Below are positions 1 to 7,780 of a stretch of 45,882 nucleotides of DNA, piece by piece (the stretch's first letter is position 1; each line of letters starts with the position of its first letter). The notes under the pieces were generated by a model. That model was not told where the DNA came from. It did not search any database and was given only the letters and a program-made list of their open reading frames with translations. This DNA is from Maribrevibacterium harenarium (GTDB taxonomy: Bacteria > Pseudomonadota > Gammaproteobacteria > Pseudomonadales > Marinomonadaceae): positions 1 through 45,882 of the forward strand of contig NZ_VFRR01000026.1 in the NCBI RefSeq assembly GCF_006385675.1, in the 5' to 3' direction. The translations under genes were made by a program, and so were the position numbers.

Positions 1-360
1 TGCCTCATAATGCAAGGTTTTATGGCCTTGCATTAGGCTAAGATCGTAGCCTTCTAACAGCCAATTAATTTGCTCACCGGTGAGGGATACCAACTCCTCT
101 GAGGCTTTGGGCCACTTAAACTTTTCTTCTGCTAAACCTTTGTAATAGAGCACAAAGCCGTTGTCTTCCCACATCACGCACTTGATCTTATTGCGATGCC
201 GATTAGTAAAGGCGTACAAGGCTCCGGAAAAAGGATTGTGCCCTAGTTCTTGCTCGATCAGCACCGCCAGTCCATGGGCCTGCTTTCTAAAATCCACCGG
301 GTCTCGATACAAAAAGATCTGGGGTAAATTCAATGCAGGGCGTAGATAACGAGGTTTCAT
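1..360 (-). CDS. tnpB: IS66 family accessory protein TnpB (partial at the window edge)
   Basis: An open frame runs from ATG at 360 to the left edge with no stop, giving 120 residues starting MKPRYLRPALNL. It carries the TnpB (IS66 Orf2) signature: the DFRKQAHGLAVL segment, FSGALYAFTNRHRNKIK, and a WEDNGFVLYYKGL strand. Family members are about 110-120 residues, so the stop should lie only a few codons outside the window. The ATG overlaps the tnpA stop as ATGA (357-360), which indicates translational coupling. TnpB is required with TnpA and the TnpC transposase for IS66 movement; its exact biochemical role is not settled. Confidence 0.85.
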   Translation of the reverse strand, partial: MKPRYLRPALNLPQIFLYRDPVDFRKQAHGLAVLIEQELGHNPFSGALYAFTNRHRNKIKCVMWEDNGFVLYYKGLAEEKFKWPKASEELVSLTGEQINWLLEGYDLSLMQGHKTLHYEA

Positions 361-662
361 AAAGCCGCTACCAGATGGGACACCAACGAGACATTAGTCA
401 CATCAATACCACGAATGATCACCCCATTGGGGAGCAAGATTTCTAGATCGCTAGAAGGCATAGAAGGCGTTGCCAGCGCTACCGGCACTAATTTCGATCC
501 CGTTGTCGAGTCAGCGGCAGGCAAAAACTTCTGCCGCCAATAGCTAAACTGATGGTACACCAAGCCTTCTTGTTCACAGAAGGCTTTGATGGACAGGCCA
601 GAGGCTCGCCACTTTTCGATATGGTCTGCCCAAGCCTGGTTTAACGCTGTGTTTGCATTCAT
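357..662 (-). CDS. tnpA: IS66 family accessory protein TnpA
   Basis: About 101 residues from the ATG at 662 (MNANTALNQAWADHIEKW). An upstream in-frame ATG at 695 would add 11 residues, but the later start fits the family better. The segment ASGLSIKAFCEQEGLVYHQF, followed by YWRQKF, is the helix-turn-helix typical of IS66 Orf1. The C-terminal part (LEILLPNGVIIRG) is the short beta region also seen in these proteins. It is the first gene inside the terminal repeat at 739-747 and overlaps tnpB by 4 bp. It probably binds DNA and assists the transposase. Confidence 0.85.
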   Translation of the reverse strand: MNANTALNQAWADHIEKWRASGLSIKAFCEQEGLVYHQFSYWRQKFLPAADSTTGSKLVPVALATPSMPSSDLEILLPNGVIIRGIDVTNVSLVSHLVAAL

Positions 663-832
663 ATTGTGTGCTCCGTGGATGAATAGACGAAACACAGTTT
701 GGGCGGGGTCAAGCGCGAAAACTAGAGGCCGATTTAGTGACGCTTACCCTATTTCAGTAAAAAGCAGAGCCCCGATGCTGTTGTACGATTGTTTCTTCAA
801 ATGCAACAAAGTGCTTCATATTAAGAGACTAA

Positions 833-838
833 TATAAT
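833..838 (+). promoter_or_regulatory. candidate -10 element for the glutathionyl-hydroquinone reductase gene
   Basis: A perfect TATAAT sits 62 bp before the ATG at 900, just beyond the IS66 end. No convincing -35 is visible at the right spacing, so this is only a candidate. A GGGGTGA ribosome-binding site precedes the ATG. Confidence 0.3.
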
Positions 839-899
839 GAACGGAAACGCGCTACATTAGCGTCATTGAAGTGAACAAATTTAGTGAATGGGGTGACAA

Positions 900-1856
900 A
901 TGTTAGTAGATGGCAAATGGGTAGAGAATTGGCAACCAGTACAAGCAACCGATGAAAAAGGAGGCTTTGTGCGTCAGACGTCCACATTCCGTGATTGGAT
1001 TGTGCCAGCGGATCAAGCTACCGAAGATACCAAGTTTGTCGCCGAAGCGGGGCGCTACCACCTTTACGTGGCGTACATCTGCCCGTGGGCATCTCGCACC
1101 TTAATGGCACGTAGCCTAAAAGGTTTGGAAGACGTGATTAGCGTGTCTATTGTGACCCCCGTGATTACCGACCAAGGTTGGCAGTTTGATGGCTTCCCTG
1201 GTAGTACCGAAGACCATATTAATGGCGTGACTTACATGCACGAGCTTTACACCAAAGCCGACCCAAACATCAGTGGCCGTGCGACGGTGCCGGTGTTGTG
1301 GGATAAGAAAACCGGCACCATCGTCAATAACGAGTCTGCCGACATCGTGCGCATCTTGAATAGTGGTTTTGGCGAACTGGCTAATAACGACTTCGACTTG
1401 TACCCAGAAGCCTTGCAAGCTGATATCGATGCACTCAATGAGAAGGTGTACCCAAACTTCAACAATGGGGTTTACCGTGCCGGTTTTGCGACGACCCAAG
1501 CAGCCTATGATGAAGCTTACCGGGATGTATTCGCAACCTTGGAATGGTTGGAGCAACGCTTAAGCGATGGTCGCTCGTTCCTCTTTGGTGATCAGTTCAC
1601 TGAAGCGGATATCCGATTATTTGTTACCCTGATCCGTTTTGATGCCGCGTATCACGGTATTTTCAAATGTAACTTGCACATGCTACGTGACTATCGCTAT
1701 CTTGATGCCTATGTTGTGCGGGTTTTGGATTTGCCTGGTATTCGTTCTACCGTGAATCTGGCCCACATTAAAAAAGGGTACTACTCCATCAAAGCGCTAA
1801 ATCCGACTCGTATTGTGCCACTGGGCCCAGATATGAGTGCTTACGGCTTGGAATAG
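900..1856 (+). CDS. yqjG: glutathionyl-hydroquinone reductase (GST Xi class, YqjG/ECM4 family)
   Basis: 318 residues, the usual length for this family. The N-terminal thioredoxin-like domain holds the catalytic CPWA motif (Cys61-Pro62-Trp63), diagnostic for enzymes that use glutathione to reduce glutathionyl-hydroquinones. The following GRATVPVLWDKKTGTIVNNES segment is the glutathione-binding region (cis-Pro and the NNES loop). The alpha-helical C-terminal GST domain (about 170-310) carries LFGDQFTEADIRLF. The enzyme is cytosolic and probably works in quinone or redox detoxification. The ATG at 900 is preceded by GGGGTGA. The next gene starts 30 bp downstream on the same strand, so the two may be co-transcribed. 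Confidence 0.9.
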   Translation: MLVDGKWVENWQPVQATDEKGGFVRQTSTFRDWIVPADQATEDTKFVAEAGRYHLYVAYICPWASRTLMARSLKGLEDVISVSIVTPVITDQGWQFDGFPGSTEDHINGVTYMHELYTKADPNISGRATVPVLWDKKTGTIVNNESADIVRILNSGFGELANNDFDLYPEALQADIDALNEKVYPNFNNGVYRAGFATTQAAYDEAYRDVFATLEWLEQRLSDGRSFLFGDQFTEADIRLFVTLIRFDAAYHGIFKCNLHMLRDYRYLDAYVVRVLDLPGIRSTVNLAHIKKGYYSIKALNPTRIVPLGPDMSAYGLE

Positions 1857-1886
1857 TCCCATCATTTAATTGGTTGGGGGCGTGAA

Positions 1887-2705
1887 ATGTCTAGTTTGGT
1901 ATCTTACTTGGGCGAAGAGTTTTTGGCGGTGGCCAGTGCCTATACCGAGACCGATAACCATGGCATGGCGGTGTACATCTGCGGTGTGCGCCCCCAATCT
2001 GACACCCAACTAACGGTGAAGCTACCAAGTGGGCATCGCTTCGAAGTCGGCCAACTGGTTACCTTGCATTTGGACAATCGTACCGGTGTGTCAGAGTACG
2101 ATGCTGATCTAAAGGTGTATCGAGCCTCATTTAAGGGTCGAGTCGCGGCAATTTCTACCTATGAGGTGCTGGTCTCCGCAGTAGAATACCAGTTGTTTTA
2201 CGGTCTTACGGTGGTGAAAGAATACCGAGAGCCAGGCTATGAATTTCCCCAAGATATTCGCCCTCCCCAAGCTATCGCTGACACGCCCCTTACTTACGTG
2301 CCAGCGGTGGATATGGAAGAACAGGACAACAAAGTTGGTGTCTTGTTTACCTATGCGGCAGGCCAGCCCCATTCTACAGTGTTGGCTTTTTTGTCCTCGG
2401 AAGAAGACGATATTTTCTTCATCACCTTCCGTGGCACTTTCAAAGAACAAGTGTTAAGCAAAGACTCCCGCTGCTACTTTGCCATCGACGGGCGCGCTTC
2501 CTTTACGTTCGAACATGCCATTGAATGGAACTATAGCATTATTCAAGGTAGAGTCTTTGAAGTGCCGAAGGATTCCGACTTGTTTATCGATATTCGCGAG
2601 CGCTTCATCATGAAGAATCCGTGGGAAATGGGCTTCTTCAGTCACCCAGATGTGGTGATGTTTCATATTCAACCGGAGCACGTTGTCTGCCCCGGTCACG
2701 GGTGA
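1887..2705 (+). CDS. hypothetical protein with a C-terminal FMN-binding split-barrel (pyridoxamine 5'-phosphate oxidase-like) domain
   Basis: 272 residues, no signal peptide or membrane segment, so likely cytosolic. The C-terminal half (about 145-270) resembles the flavin-binding split barrel of pyridoxamine-phosphate-oxidase-like proteins: KVGVLFTYAAGQPHSTVLAF, then DDIFFITFRGTFKEQVLSKD, then the GRVFEVPKDSDLF strand. The N-terminal half (1-120) is all-beta and looks like a small barrel distantly reminiscent of PilZ (LPSGHRFEVGQLVTLHLDN), but the canonical RxxxR and DxSxxG residues are not present. It follows the hydroquinone reductase gene by 30 bp, suggesting a redox role. The specific function is unknown; the domain call is by eye. 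Confidence 0.6.
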   Translation: MSSLVSYLGEEFLAVASAYTETDNHGMAVYICGVRPQSDTQLTVKLPSGHRFEVGQLVTLHLDNRTGVSEYDADLKVYRASFKGRVAAISTYEVLVSAVEYQLFYGLTVVKEYREPGYEFPQDIRPPQAIADTPLTYVPAVDMEEQDNKVGVLFTYAAGQPHSTVLAFLSSEEDDIFFITFRGTFKEQVLSKDSRCYFAIDGRASFTFEHAIEWNYSIIQGRVFEVPKDSDLFIDIRERFIMKNPWEMGFFSHPDVVMFHIQPEHVVCPGHG

Positions 2706-2713
2706 CAAAATCG

Positions 2714-3385
2714 TTAGCGAGGCAAACGCCAGAACAGCAAAATATTCCGTAATGCCGCCGCCACATAGGTCATGGCGCAGGCAGTGAGGATGCGTTTGAT
2801 CTTCGGTAAGTCCCGCTCACTGACGTAATTACCTTCCCGTAAAATGGGTAGTGCCTTATTGAAACTGGCATCCCATTCTTCCGGCAAAATTGCCAACTGA
2901 ATAAATACCGTCATTATCCCCATCAAAGCGACGACGCCGATATGCAAAACAGGTAGATAGGGCAGGCGTAAGGCTAAGCTTAAGATCGGCCAGATAATCA
3001 GTAGCAAAAACGCCAATCGTTGCAAACGCATTGCCCATGGTAAGTAGCGGGTGCGCAACTTGGCCACGGTATCCTGCCGGTGGTGGGCGATAGCATGACC
3101 GACCTCGTGGGTCGCCACGGCCACGGCAGTGAGTGATTGACCGTCATAGACATAAGGGCTGAGGCGAATTGTCTTGGCAAGGATATCGTAGTGATCTTGG
3201 CCTTCTTGCCCAACCTCGACGGTCACGCCCTCCAATTGATAGCGTTGGATTAAGTGTCGCGCCAGCTCACCACCCGTGCCGGGCAAATCCACCCGCAAAG
3301 CTCGATACTTGCTCAGTACCCGCTTGACCCACAGACTGGGGCCGAAAAAGAGCAAGATGACAGCGATAGCAACCAAAGCGACCAC
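2714..3385 (-). CDS. membrane-associated zinc metallopeptidase, YugP family (Zn_peptidase_2)
   Basis: 223 residues from a GTG at 3385, with GAGG eight bases upstream. The zinc-binding HEVGH motif is at residues 93-97, following the DHYD...IRLSPYVYDG segment typical of this family. Hydrophobic helices lie at about 1-20, 118-137 and 143-165. A downstream LPEEWDASFNKAL matches the conserved segment containing the probable third zinc ligand, and a C-terminal AAALRNILLFW helix follows. Substrates of this family are not known. The gene ends 8 bp from the converging split-barrel gene, leaving no space for a terminator between them. Confidence 0.85.
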   Translation of the reverse strand: MVALVAIAVILLFFGPSLWVKRVLSKYRALRVDLPGTGGELARHLIQRYQLEGVTVEVGQEGQDHYDILAKTIRLSPYVYDGQSLTAVAVATHEVGHAIAHHRQDTVAKLRTRYLPWAMRLQRLAFLLLIIWPILSLALRLPYLPVLHIGVVALMGIMTVFIQLAILPEEWDASFNKALPILREGNYVSERDLPKIKRILTACAMTYVAAALRNILLFWRLPR

Positions 3386-3568
3386 GGAGTTACCTCAATA
3401 ATTGTGGTGAGCCAGACAAGGTAATAGACATTAAATTACATTAATATTCAAAAAGCTTATGCACTAAGTGGTAGGTTGACCCCAAGAACATTAGAAAATT
3501 CCCTCTTACTACAAGGTTAGAACGTTGCCCCACTCGTTACGATTGATGGCTCAGTTCACCGAGCGTTT

Positions 3569-5488
3569 TTAAAAGGGTAATTGTTCTACTCGGTTTCTAC
3601 CGTTTGATTTGGCTAGATAAAGCGCATTATCCGCGGCTTGCAACAGCTTTTCTGGATTAGCCTGGGGTGTTGGTATGGTTGTCGCCACCCCGATACTGAT
3701 GGTTACCTGGAAAGGTCGGGTGCCGTAACACAGTTTCAGTGAAGAGACTTGGGTGCGAATCTGCTCGGCAAACTTAGCGGCGGCTGTAGCATCCATCCCT
3801 GCGACTACTAAACAGAACTCTTCTCCGCCATACCGAGCACAAAGGCCATGGGCTTCGTTGTCGGCATTTTGTTGGAGTATTTGGGCAATCTGACGTAAGC
3901 ATTCATCACCCGCTTGGTATCCGTATTTGTCGTTTACCTGTTTGAAAAAGTCCACGTCTAAAATTAGGACGGACAAGCTAAGTTGTTGCTGTAGGCAGGA
4001 GCTAAACGAGTCTTTAAACGCTTTATCAAAGTAGCGACGATTATAGAGACCAGTTAGTCCATCTACTCGGCTGATGTGTTCTAGCTCGTGGTTGGCTTGT
4101 TCTAGAGCCCCCATGGCTTGTTTTAACTCGAAAGTTTGTTCCTCGACCTTTTGTTCTAGCTCTTCTTTTGCTTGGCGCTCCACGGCAAGTGCATGTTGCT
4201 GAGCAGCCAGCTCCCGACTTTTGGCCATTAAACTTTGCTGCTCGTAGTAGATTGATTGGGACTCTGCGGCAATACGCTCTTTCCGTTCCCGGCCAATGCG
4301 CTCGGCCAAGGCCATAGAGAGCAGTAATACTTCGATGACAAAACCGACAAACTGGAAATAGTACAATTCTGTGCGGTAGGCAATGATGCCGGTAAGCCCC
4401 AGCATTAGTAGGAATGTGGAAAAGATCAACATGCTCCAAGCGATGGTCATATACTTGCCGGAAATATCCCCTTGATACCAACGGTAGGCAGATACCGTGA
4501 AGCCGGCGATGCAGCTTATCGTCCCGACACCGTCAACCAGATAAACTTGCCAAGGGGTCGGAAAAATAAGCACCTGTAGCAGCACCATTGCCCAGGCCAA
4601 TACGGCAATATCCCCCGATAAACGCAGCCAACCACCCTGTTGTGGCAGCTTGAGAAAGCTGCGGATAAACAGAGCGGCGGCAAAAAATGCTAACGAGGCG
4701 GTGAAGCGATAACCATGCTCGTTGAGCCAGTCGAAGTCATGCCAAATATAAGCGCTACCGATGCCGGTAACCGATAGGGTGTATAAAATGATGGTGGAAA
4801 CATACAAACAGTAATAGGCATAGCTCGAGTCCCTCACATAAATAAACAGGGACAGGTTGTAGCCCAACATGGCGATCAAAATGCCGTAGAAAAGCCCAAA
4901 CATCAGATGATTTTCAACCGCCTGCTGAATAAATGTTTTTTCCTTCACCAAGGAGACGGGAACGATCAGCTTTTCTTCGCTGGTGACCTTTAAAAATAAG
5001 GTGTACTCATGGTTATCGGCCAGCATAAGACGTACCGAATAGGGGTGTTTATCTGCAGAAAATGTCTTTGCAATCCGCCATTGATCAATACTGCCATTTT
5101 GGCCGAGGCGATTATTGCTTCGATCATAGAGATACCACTCCAAAGAGGAGATGCCAGACCAAGGTACATGGAGCACCCAAAACCAATTATTTAACACACC
5201 GGTACGAAAGTCGGTTTTAAGCCAAATACCGGGTTGATCGATATTGATATTAAGGGGGGACTGTAAAACGGGTTGCCATGGCAAATCCTCCCGCTTAGTA
5301 AGTTCATTGATATAAAGCGCAGTCGTTGTAAGGTAATGGCTGTTTGGACCAAGATCGATGACTTCGCTGGTTCTATCCAAGACAGGGGTGGAGTTTGCCA
5401 GAGCTTGAGGAGCGACAGCAAATCCAAACAGAGATAAGAGGATAGAAAGAAAAATAACCATATAGCAGTGTTCCAGAGCAAACTGCAT
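3569..5488 (-). CDS. membrane diguanylate cyclase with 7TMR-DISM sensor region
   Basis: 639 residues from ATG 5488, preceded by AGGG. An N-terminal signal or anchor leads to a periplasmic beta-rich 7TMR-DISM extracellular domain (about 40-185). This is followed by a seven-helix membrane block (about 190-395), a coiled coil rich in Glu/Gln (400-470) and a C-terminal GGDEF domain. The active-site motif is GGEEF at 554-558, so the domain should make cyclic di-GMP. The position of the inhibitory RxxD site (five residues before GGEEF) reads EAHG, so classical product inhibition is probably absent. The periplasmic domain likely senses a carbohydrate or similar ligand, but none is indicated. The gene is alone on its strand, divergent from the B12 operon. 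Confidence 0.92.
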   Translation of the reverse strand: MQFALEHCYMVIFLSILLSLFGFAVAPQALANSTPVLDRTSEVIDLGPNSHYLTTTALYINELTKREDLPWQPVLQSPLNINIDQPGIWLKTDFRTGVLNNWFWVLHVPWSGISSLEWYLYDRSNNRLGQNGSIDQWRIAKTFSADKHPYSVRLMLADNHEYTLFLKVTSEEKLIVPVSLVKEKTFIQQAVENHLMFGLFYGILIAMLGYNLSLFIYVRDSSYAYYCLYVSTIILYTLSVTGIGSAYIWHDFDWLNEHGYRFTASLAFFAAALFIRSFLKLPQQGGWLRLSGDIAVLAWAMVLLQVLIFPTPWQVYLVDGVGTISCIAGFTVSAYRWYQGDISGKYMTIAWSMLIFSTFLLMLGLTGIIAYRTELYYFQFVGFVIEVLLLSMALAERIGRERKERIAAESQSIYYEQQSLMAKSRELAAQQHALAVERQAKEELEQKVEEQTFELKQAMGALEQANHELEHISRVDGLTGLYNRRYFDKAFKDSFSSCLQQQLSLSVLILDVDFFKQVNDKYGYQAGDECLRQIAQILQQNADNEAHGLCARYGGEEFCLVVAGMDATAAAKFAEQIRTQVSSLKLCYGTRPFQVTISIGVATTIPTPQANPEKLLQAADNALYLAKSNGRNRVEQLPF

Positions 5489-5706
5489 TACCCTGTAACT
5501 ATATCAGAGCAAGCTCAATAAGACAGGAATCATGTTTGAGATATAGCATTCTATGTCAAACACTATGCAAAAATATTGTAAACAACTGTGTTTCTTGGTT
5601 ACGCAATGTGGTCTGAACGCTTGAATGCTACTAACTGCGAAGTACTAATATGGAGTTGAACTTGATTCATTCTGCTTCTGGCTGGCCTGTGGTAGAGTAC
5701 GCGCCT

Positions 5707-5881
5707 GTTATAGGTTGCCAGGGTACGCTCTGGCACGAAGAGGGAAGTTGGTGTGAATCCAACGCTGCCCCCGCAACGGTAACAAAGACAAGCTTTATCG
5801 AAATGCCACTGTGACAGCGTGTCATGGGAAGGCGATAAAGTGCGCGTAAGCGGCTTTGAAGTCCGGAGACCTGCCTATAAC
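5707..5881 (+). ncRNA. cobalamin (adenosylcobalamin-type) riboswitch
   Basis: A classic B12 riboswitch. The closing P1 helix is an exact 8-bp pair, GTTATAGG (5707-5714) with CCTATAAC (5874-5881). Inside are the conserved junction GAATCC...GCCCCCGCAACGG (about 5756-5780) and the B12 box AAGTCCGGAGACCTGCC (about 5859-5875). It lies directly before btuB and should repress the operon when B12 is abundant. A possible -10 (TAGAGT, 5693-5698) lies just upstream, so the transcript could begin close to the aptamer. Confidence 0.96.
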
Positions 5882-5886
5882 CGGGG

Positions 5887-5916
5887 GCTTTGCCTGCTCA
5901 CCATAAATGGCAAAGC
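5887..5916 (+). promoter_or_regulatory. hairpin between B12 aptamer and btuB (probable expression platform)
   Basis: GCTTTGCC (5887-5894) pairs perfectly with GGCAAAGC (5909-5916). There is no U-run after the stem, which argues against a simple intrinsic terminator and leans towards control of translation. The hairpin ends about 50 nt before the chosen btuB start. Confidence 0.55.
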
Positions 5917-5968
5917 TTAGGTTCACCACTGTGCGGGCGTGCTCAGTGCAACAAATCAGATAAAGACC

Positions 5969-7765
5969 ATGACTTCTAAAACAGACTCCCTACCGGCGTT
6001 TGCGAAAACCGCAGCGGCCCTAAGCATTCTTGCCGCCATTTCCAGCCAAACCCTTGCTGCAGAAACCGAGCAAAAAGATCCGCTACTGATCGTCATCACC
6101 ACGGCGACCACTACCCCAATTACCGCTTCGGAATCATTGGCTTCCGTGACCGTGATCGATAAAGACGACATCGAAAAACAACAACCCCAAGAAATGACCG
6201 AGCTACTGGCCGGGCAGCCAGGGGTGGATATCACCACCAATGGGGGGTATGGGAAAGCGACAAGCTTATTTATGCGTGGTGCGAATAGCAGTGGTACTAA
6301 GTTACTGATCGATGGCGTTCCTCTCTATTCTGCTACGTTGGGAGTTGCTCCATGGCAGTATTTAAATCCTGCATTATTTGAAAGAGTCGAGGTTGTCAGG
6401 GGACCAAGGTCATCACTATACGGCTCGGAAGCTGTGGGTGGAGTAGTTCAGCTTTTCCTAAAGGACAGTCGAGAGGATTCTATTGATTTCTCCGTGGAGG
6501 GAGGGTCGTTTAATACTCAAGGAGCTCAAGTTAGCGCTAGTGGCAATTTAGGAAATACTAGTATTCTTTTGTCAGGGAGTACGTTCCAAACAGATGGAAC
6601 CAAATTAAAATTGGACGAGGAGAATAAAGCCTACAAGAGTGGAAGCCTTCTTTTTAGAGTCGCCCATAAAATTAGTGATAGAACCAACCTGAAACTGCTT
6701 TATATGAATGGTAATGGTCATAGCGAGTATAGTGGAGGAGAACTTGATTACAACCTCCATGTTGCAAATATTGGGGCAGATTTCCCAGTTTTGAAGAACT
6801 GGGATAGTTCGATCAACTTCAAAGAGTCCTCATTAGATCAATCCTATGATAGCGGGTCTGAATTTAACTCCATTAATCAGGCTGTTCGGTGGAGTAACGT
6901 CGTCTGGGCTAATAACAGCGATTTTGTGTTTGGAGCTGAGTACTCCGAGGACACAGCTGATGTTTCTTATGATACTCCTATAAGAACTAATTCTGCGATT
7001 TTTGGGCAAGCTACAGGGTATTTTGGTAAATGGACCCTACAAGCTAACTTGCGATCTGATGAAAATAGTCAGTTTGCAGGATCTAGCACCGGGGGTATCT
7101 CACTCGGATTTCAGGCCTCTACCAATATCAAGATCAGAAGCAGCCATGGTACGGCATACAAAGCCCCAGATTTCAGTCATCTGTATAGCCAATATGGTAG
7201 CCTTGAGATTAAATCGGAAGCCTCGACGTCGTCAGAGTTGGGCATAAGAGGTGATTATGGATCTAGCTACTGGGATTTGGCTTTTTATCAGTCGGATTAC
7301 AATGACATGATTGCCTACAACAGGAGCACCAAAAAATATGAAAATATTCAAAATGCTAGGGTTCGCGGTATCGAATTCGCCACTGGCGCAAAGCTAGCCG
7401 AATGGTCATTAGGATTTAATGCCACCCTAATGGATCCAGTAAACCTAAGTGACGGGGATAACCATGGTAAGCGATTGCAACGCCGAGTTGAAAAATCGGC
7501 TCGAATTGATGTAGACCGTGGCTTCGAAAATTCCTCCCTTGGTTTCACGGTTGCGGGTTACGGTGATCGTTACGATGATGCGGCGAACACGGAATTATTA
7601 CCGGGCTACGCATTACTAAACCTTCGCGCGAGCTATGATTTTGCCAAAGACTGGAACGCGAAATTCACGGTGAAGAATGCCTTGGATAAAGACTATGAAA
7701 CAGCCGGGGGTTATAAAAACCCCGGTGTTGGTGCGTTTTTAACGGTGAATTACTCGGCGCTGTAA
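5969..7765 (+). CDS. btuB: TonB-dependent vitamin B12 outer-membrane receptor
   Basis: 598 residues from ATG 5969. A GTG at 5939 would add ten residues, but the ATG gives a clean signal peptide (K-rich start, AALSILAAISS, cleavage near LAA). A TonB box-like segment (DPLLIVITTA) follows. Next come the plug domain (VTVIDKDDIEK, ELLAGQPGVDI, RGPRSSLYGSEAVGGVV) and a beta-barrel ending GAFLTVNYSAL. Length matches BtuB (about 600). Position behind the B12 riboswitch and before btuFCD fixes the substrate as cobalamin. About ten AGA/AGG arginine codons and many GGA codons cluster between roughly 6240 and 7440. The first 270 and last 300 bases lack AGA/AGG and match the neighbouring genes, which suggests mosaic ancestry. 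Confidence 0.93.
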   Translation: MTSKTDSLPAFAKTAAALSILAAISSQTLAAETEQKDPLLIVITTATTTPITASESLASVTVIDKDDIEKQQPQEMTELLAGQPGVDITTNGGYGKATSLFMRGANSSGTKLLIDGVPLYSATLGVAPWQYLNPALFERVEVVRGPRSSLYGSEAVGGVVQLFLKDSREDSIDFSVEGGSFNTQGAQVSASGNLGNTSILLSGSTFQTDGTKLKLDEENKAYKSGSLLFRVAHKISDRTNLKLLYMNGNGHSEYSGGELDYNLHVANIGADFPVLKNWDSSINFKESSLDQSYDSGSEFNSINQAVRWSNVVWANNSDFVFGAEYSEDTADVSYDTPIRTNSAIFGQATGYFGKWTLQANLRSDENSQFAGSSTGGISLGFQASTNIKIRSSHGTAYKAPDFSHLYSQYGSLEIKSEASTSSELGIRGDYGSSYWDLAFYQSDYNDMIAYNRSTKKYENIQNARVRGIEFATGAKLAEWSLGFNATLMDPVNLSDGDNHGKRLQRRVEKSARIDVDRGFENSSLGFTVAGYGDRYDDAANTELLPGYALLNLRASYDFAKDWNAKFTVKNALDKDYETAGGYKNPGVGAFLTVNYSAL

Positions 7766-7780
7766 GCAAGGAAACCGACC

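Larger units (their letters stand above)
1..747 (-). mobile_element. IS66-family insertion sequence, one end (rest lies left of the window)
   Basis: Contains tnpA and most of tnpB of an IS66-type element, with the order and ATGA coupling usual for this family. The outer end is the tip at 739-747: read inward on the minus strand it begins GTAAGCGTCAC, the characteristic IS66 terminal sequence. IS66 elements normally duplicate 8 bp of target, so 748-755 (CCTATTTC) would be one copy of the target duplication. The tnpC transposase gene and the other terminal repeat are expected to the left of base 1. Whether the whole element is intact cannot be seen. Confidence 0.85.

Noticed and set aside
1116..1556. 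146-residue open frame antisense to the hydroquinone reductase gene
   Set aside because: It is fully inside a well-supported gene, has no recognisable motif, and its composition is what the opposite strand would give.
3544..3569. GCTC...GAGC stem followed by GTTTTT on the plus strand
   Set aside because: No plus-strand gene ends here, and on the minus strand no U-run follows; the 4-bp stem is likely chance.
4041..4481. 146-residue frame within the diguanylate cyclase gene
   Set aside because: Same strand but another frame of a clear GGDEF/7TMR-DISM gene; Arg/Pro/His-rich low-plausibility protein.
5939..5968. GTG 5939 as start of btuB
   Set aside because: It gives a poorer signal peptide and has no better ribosome-binding site than ATG 5969.
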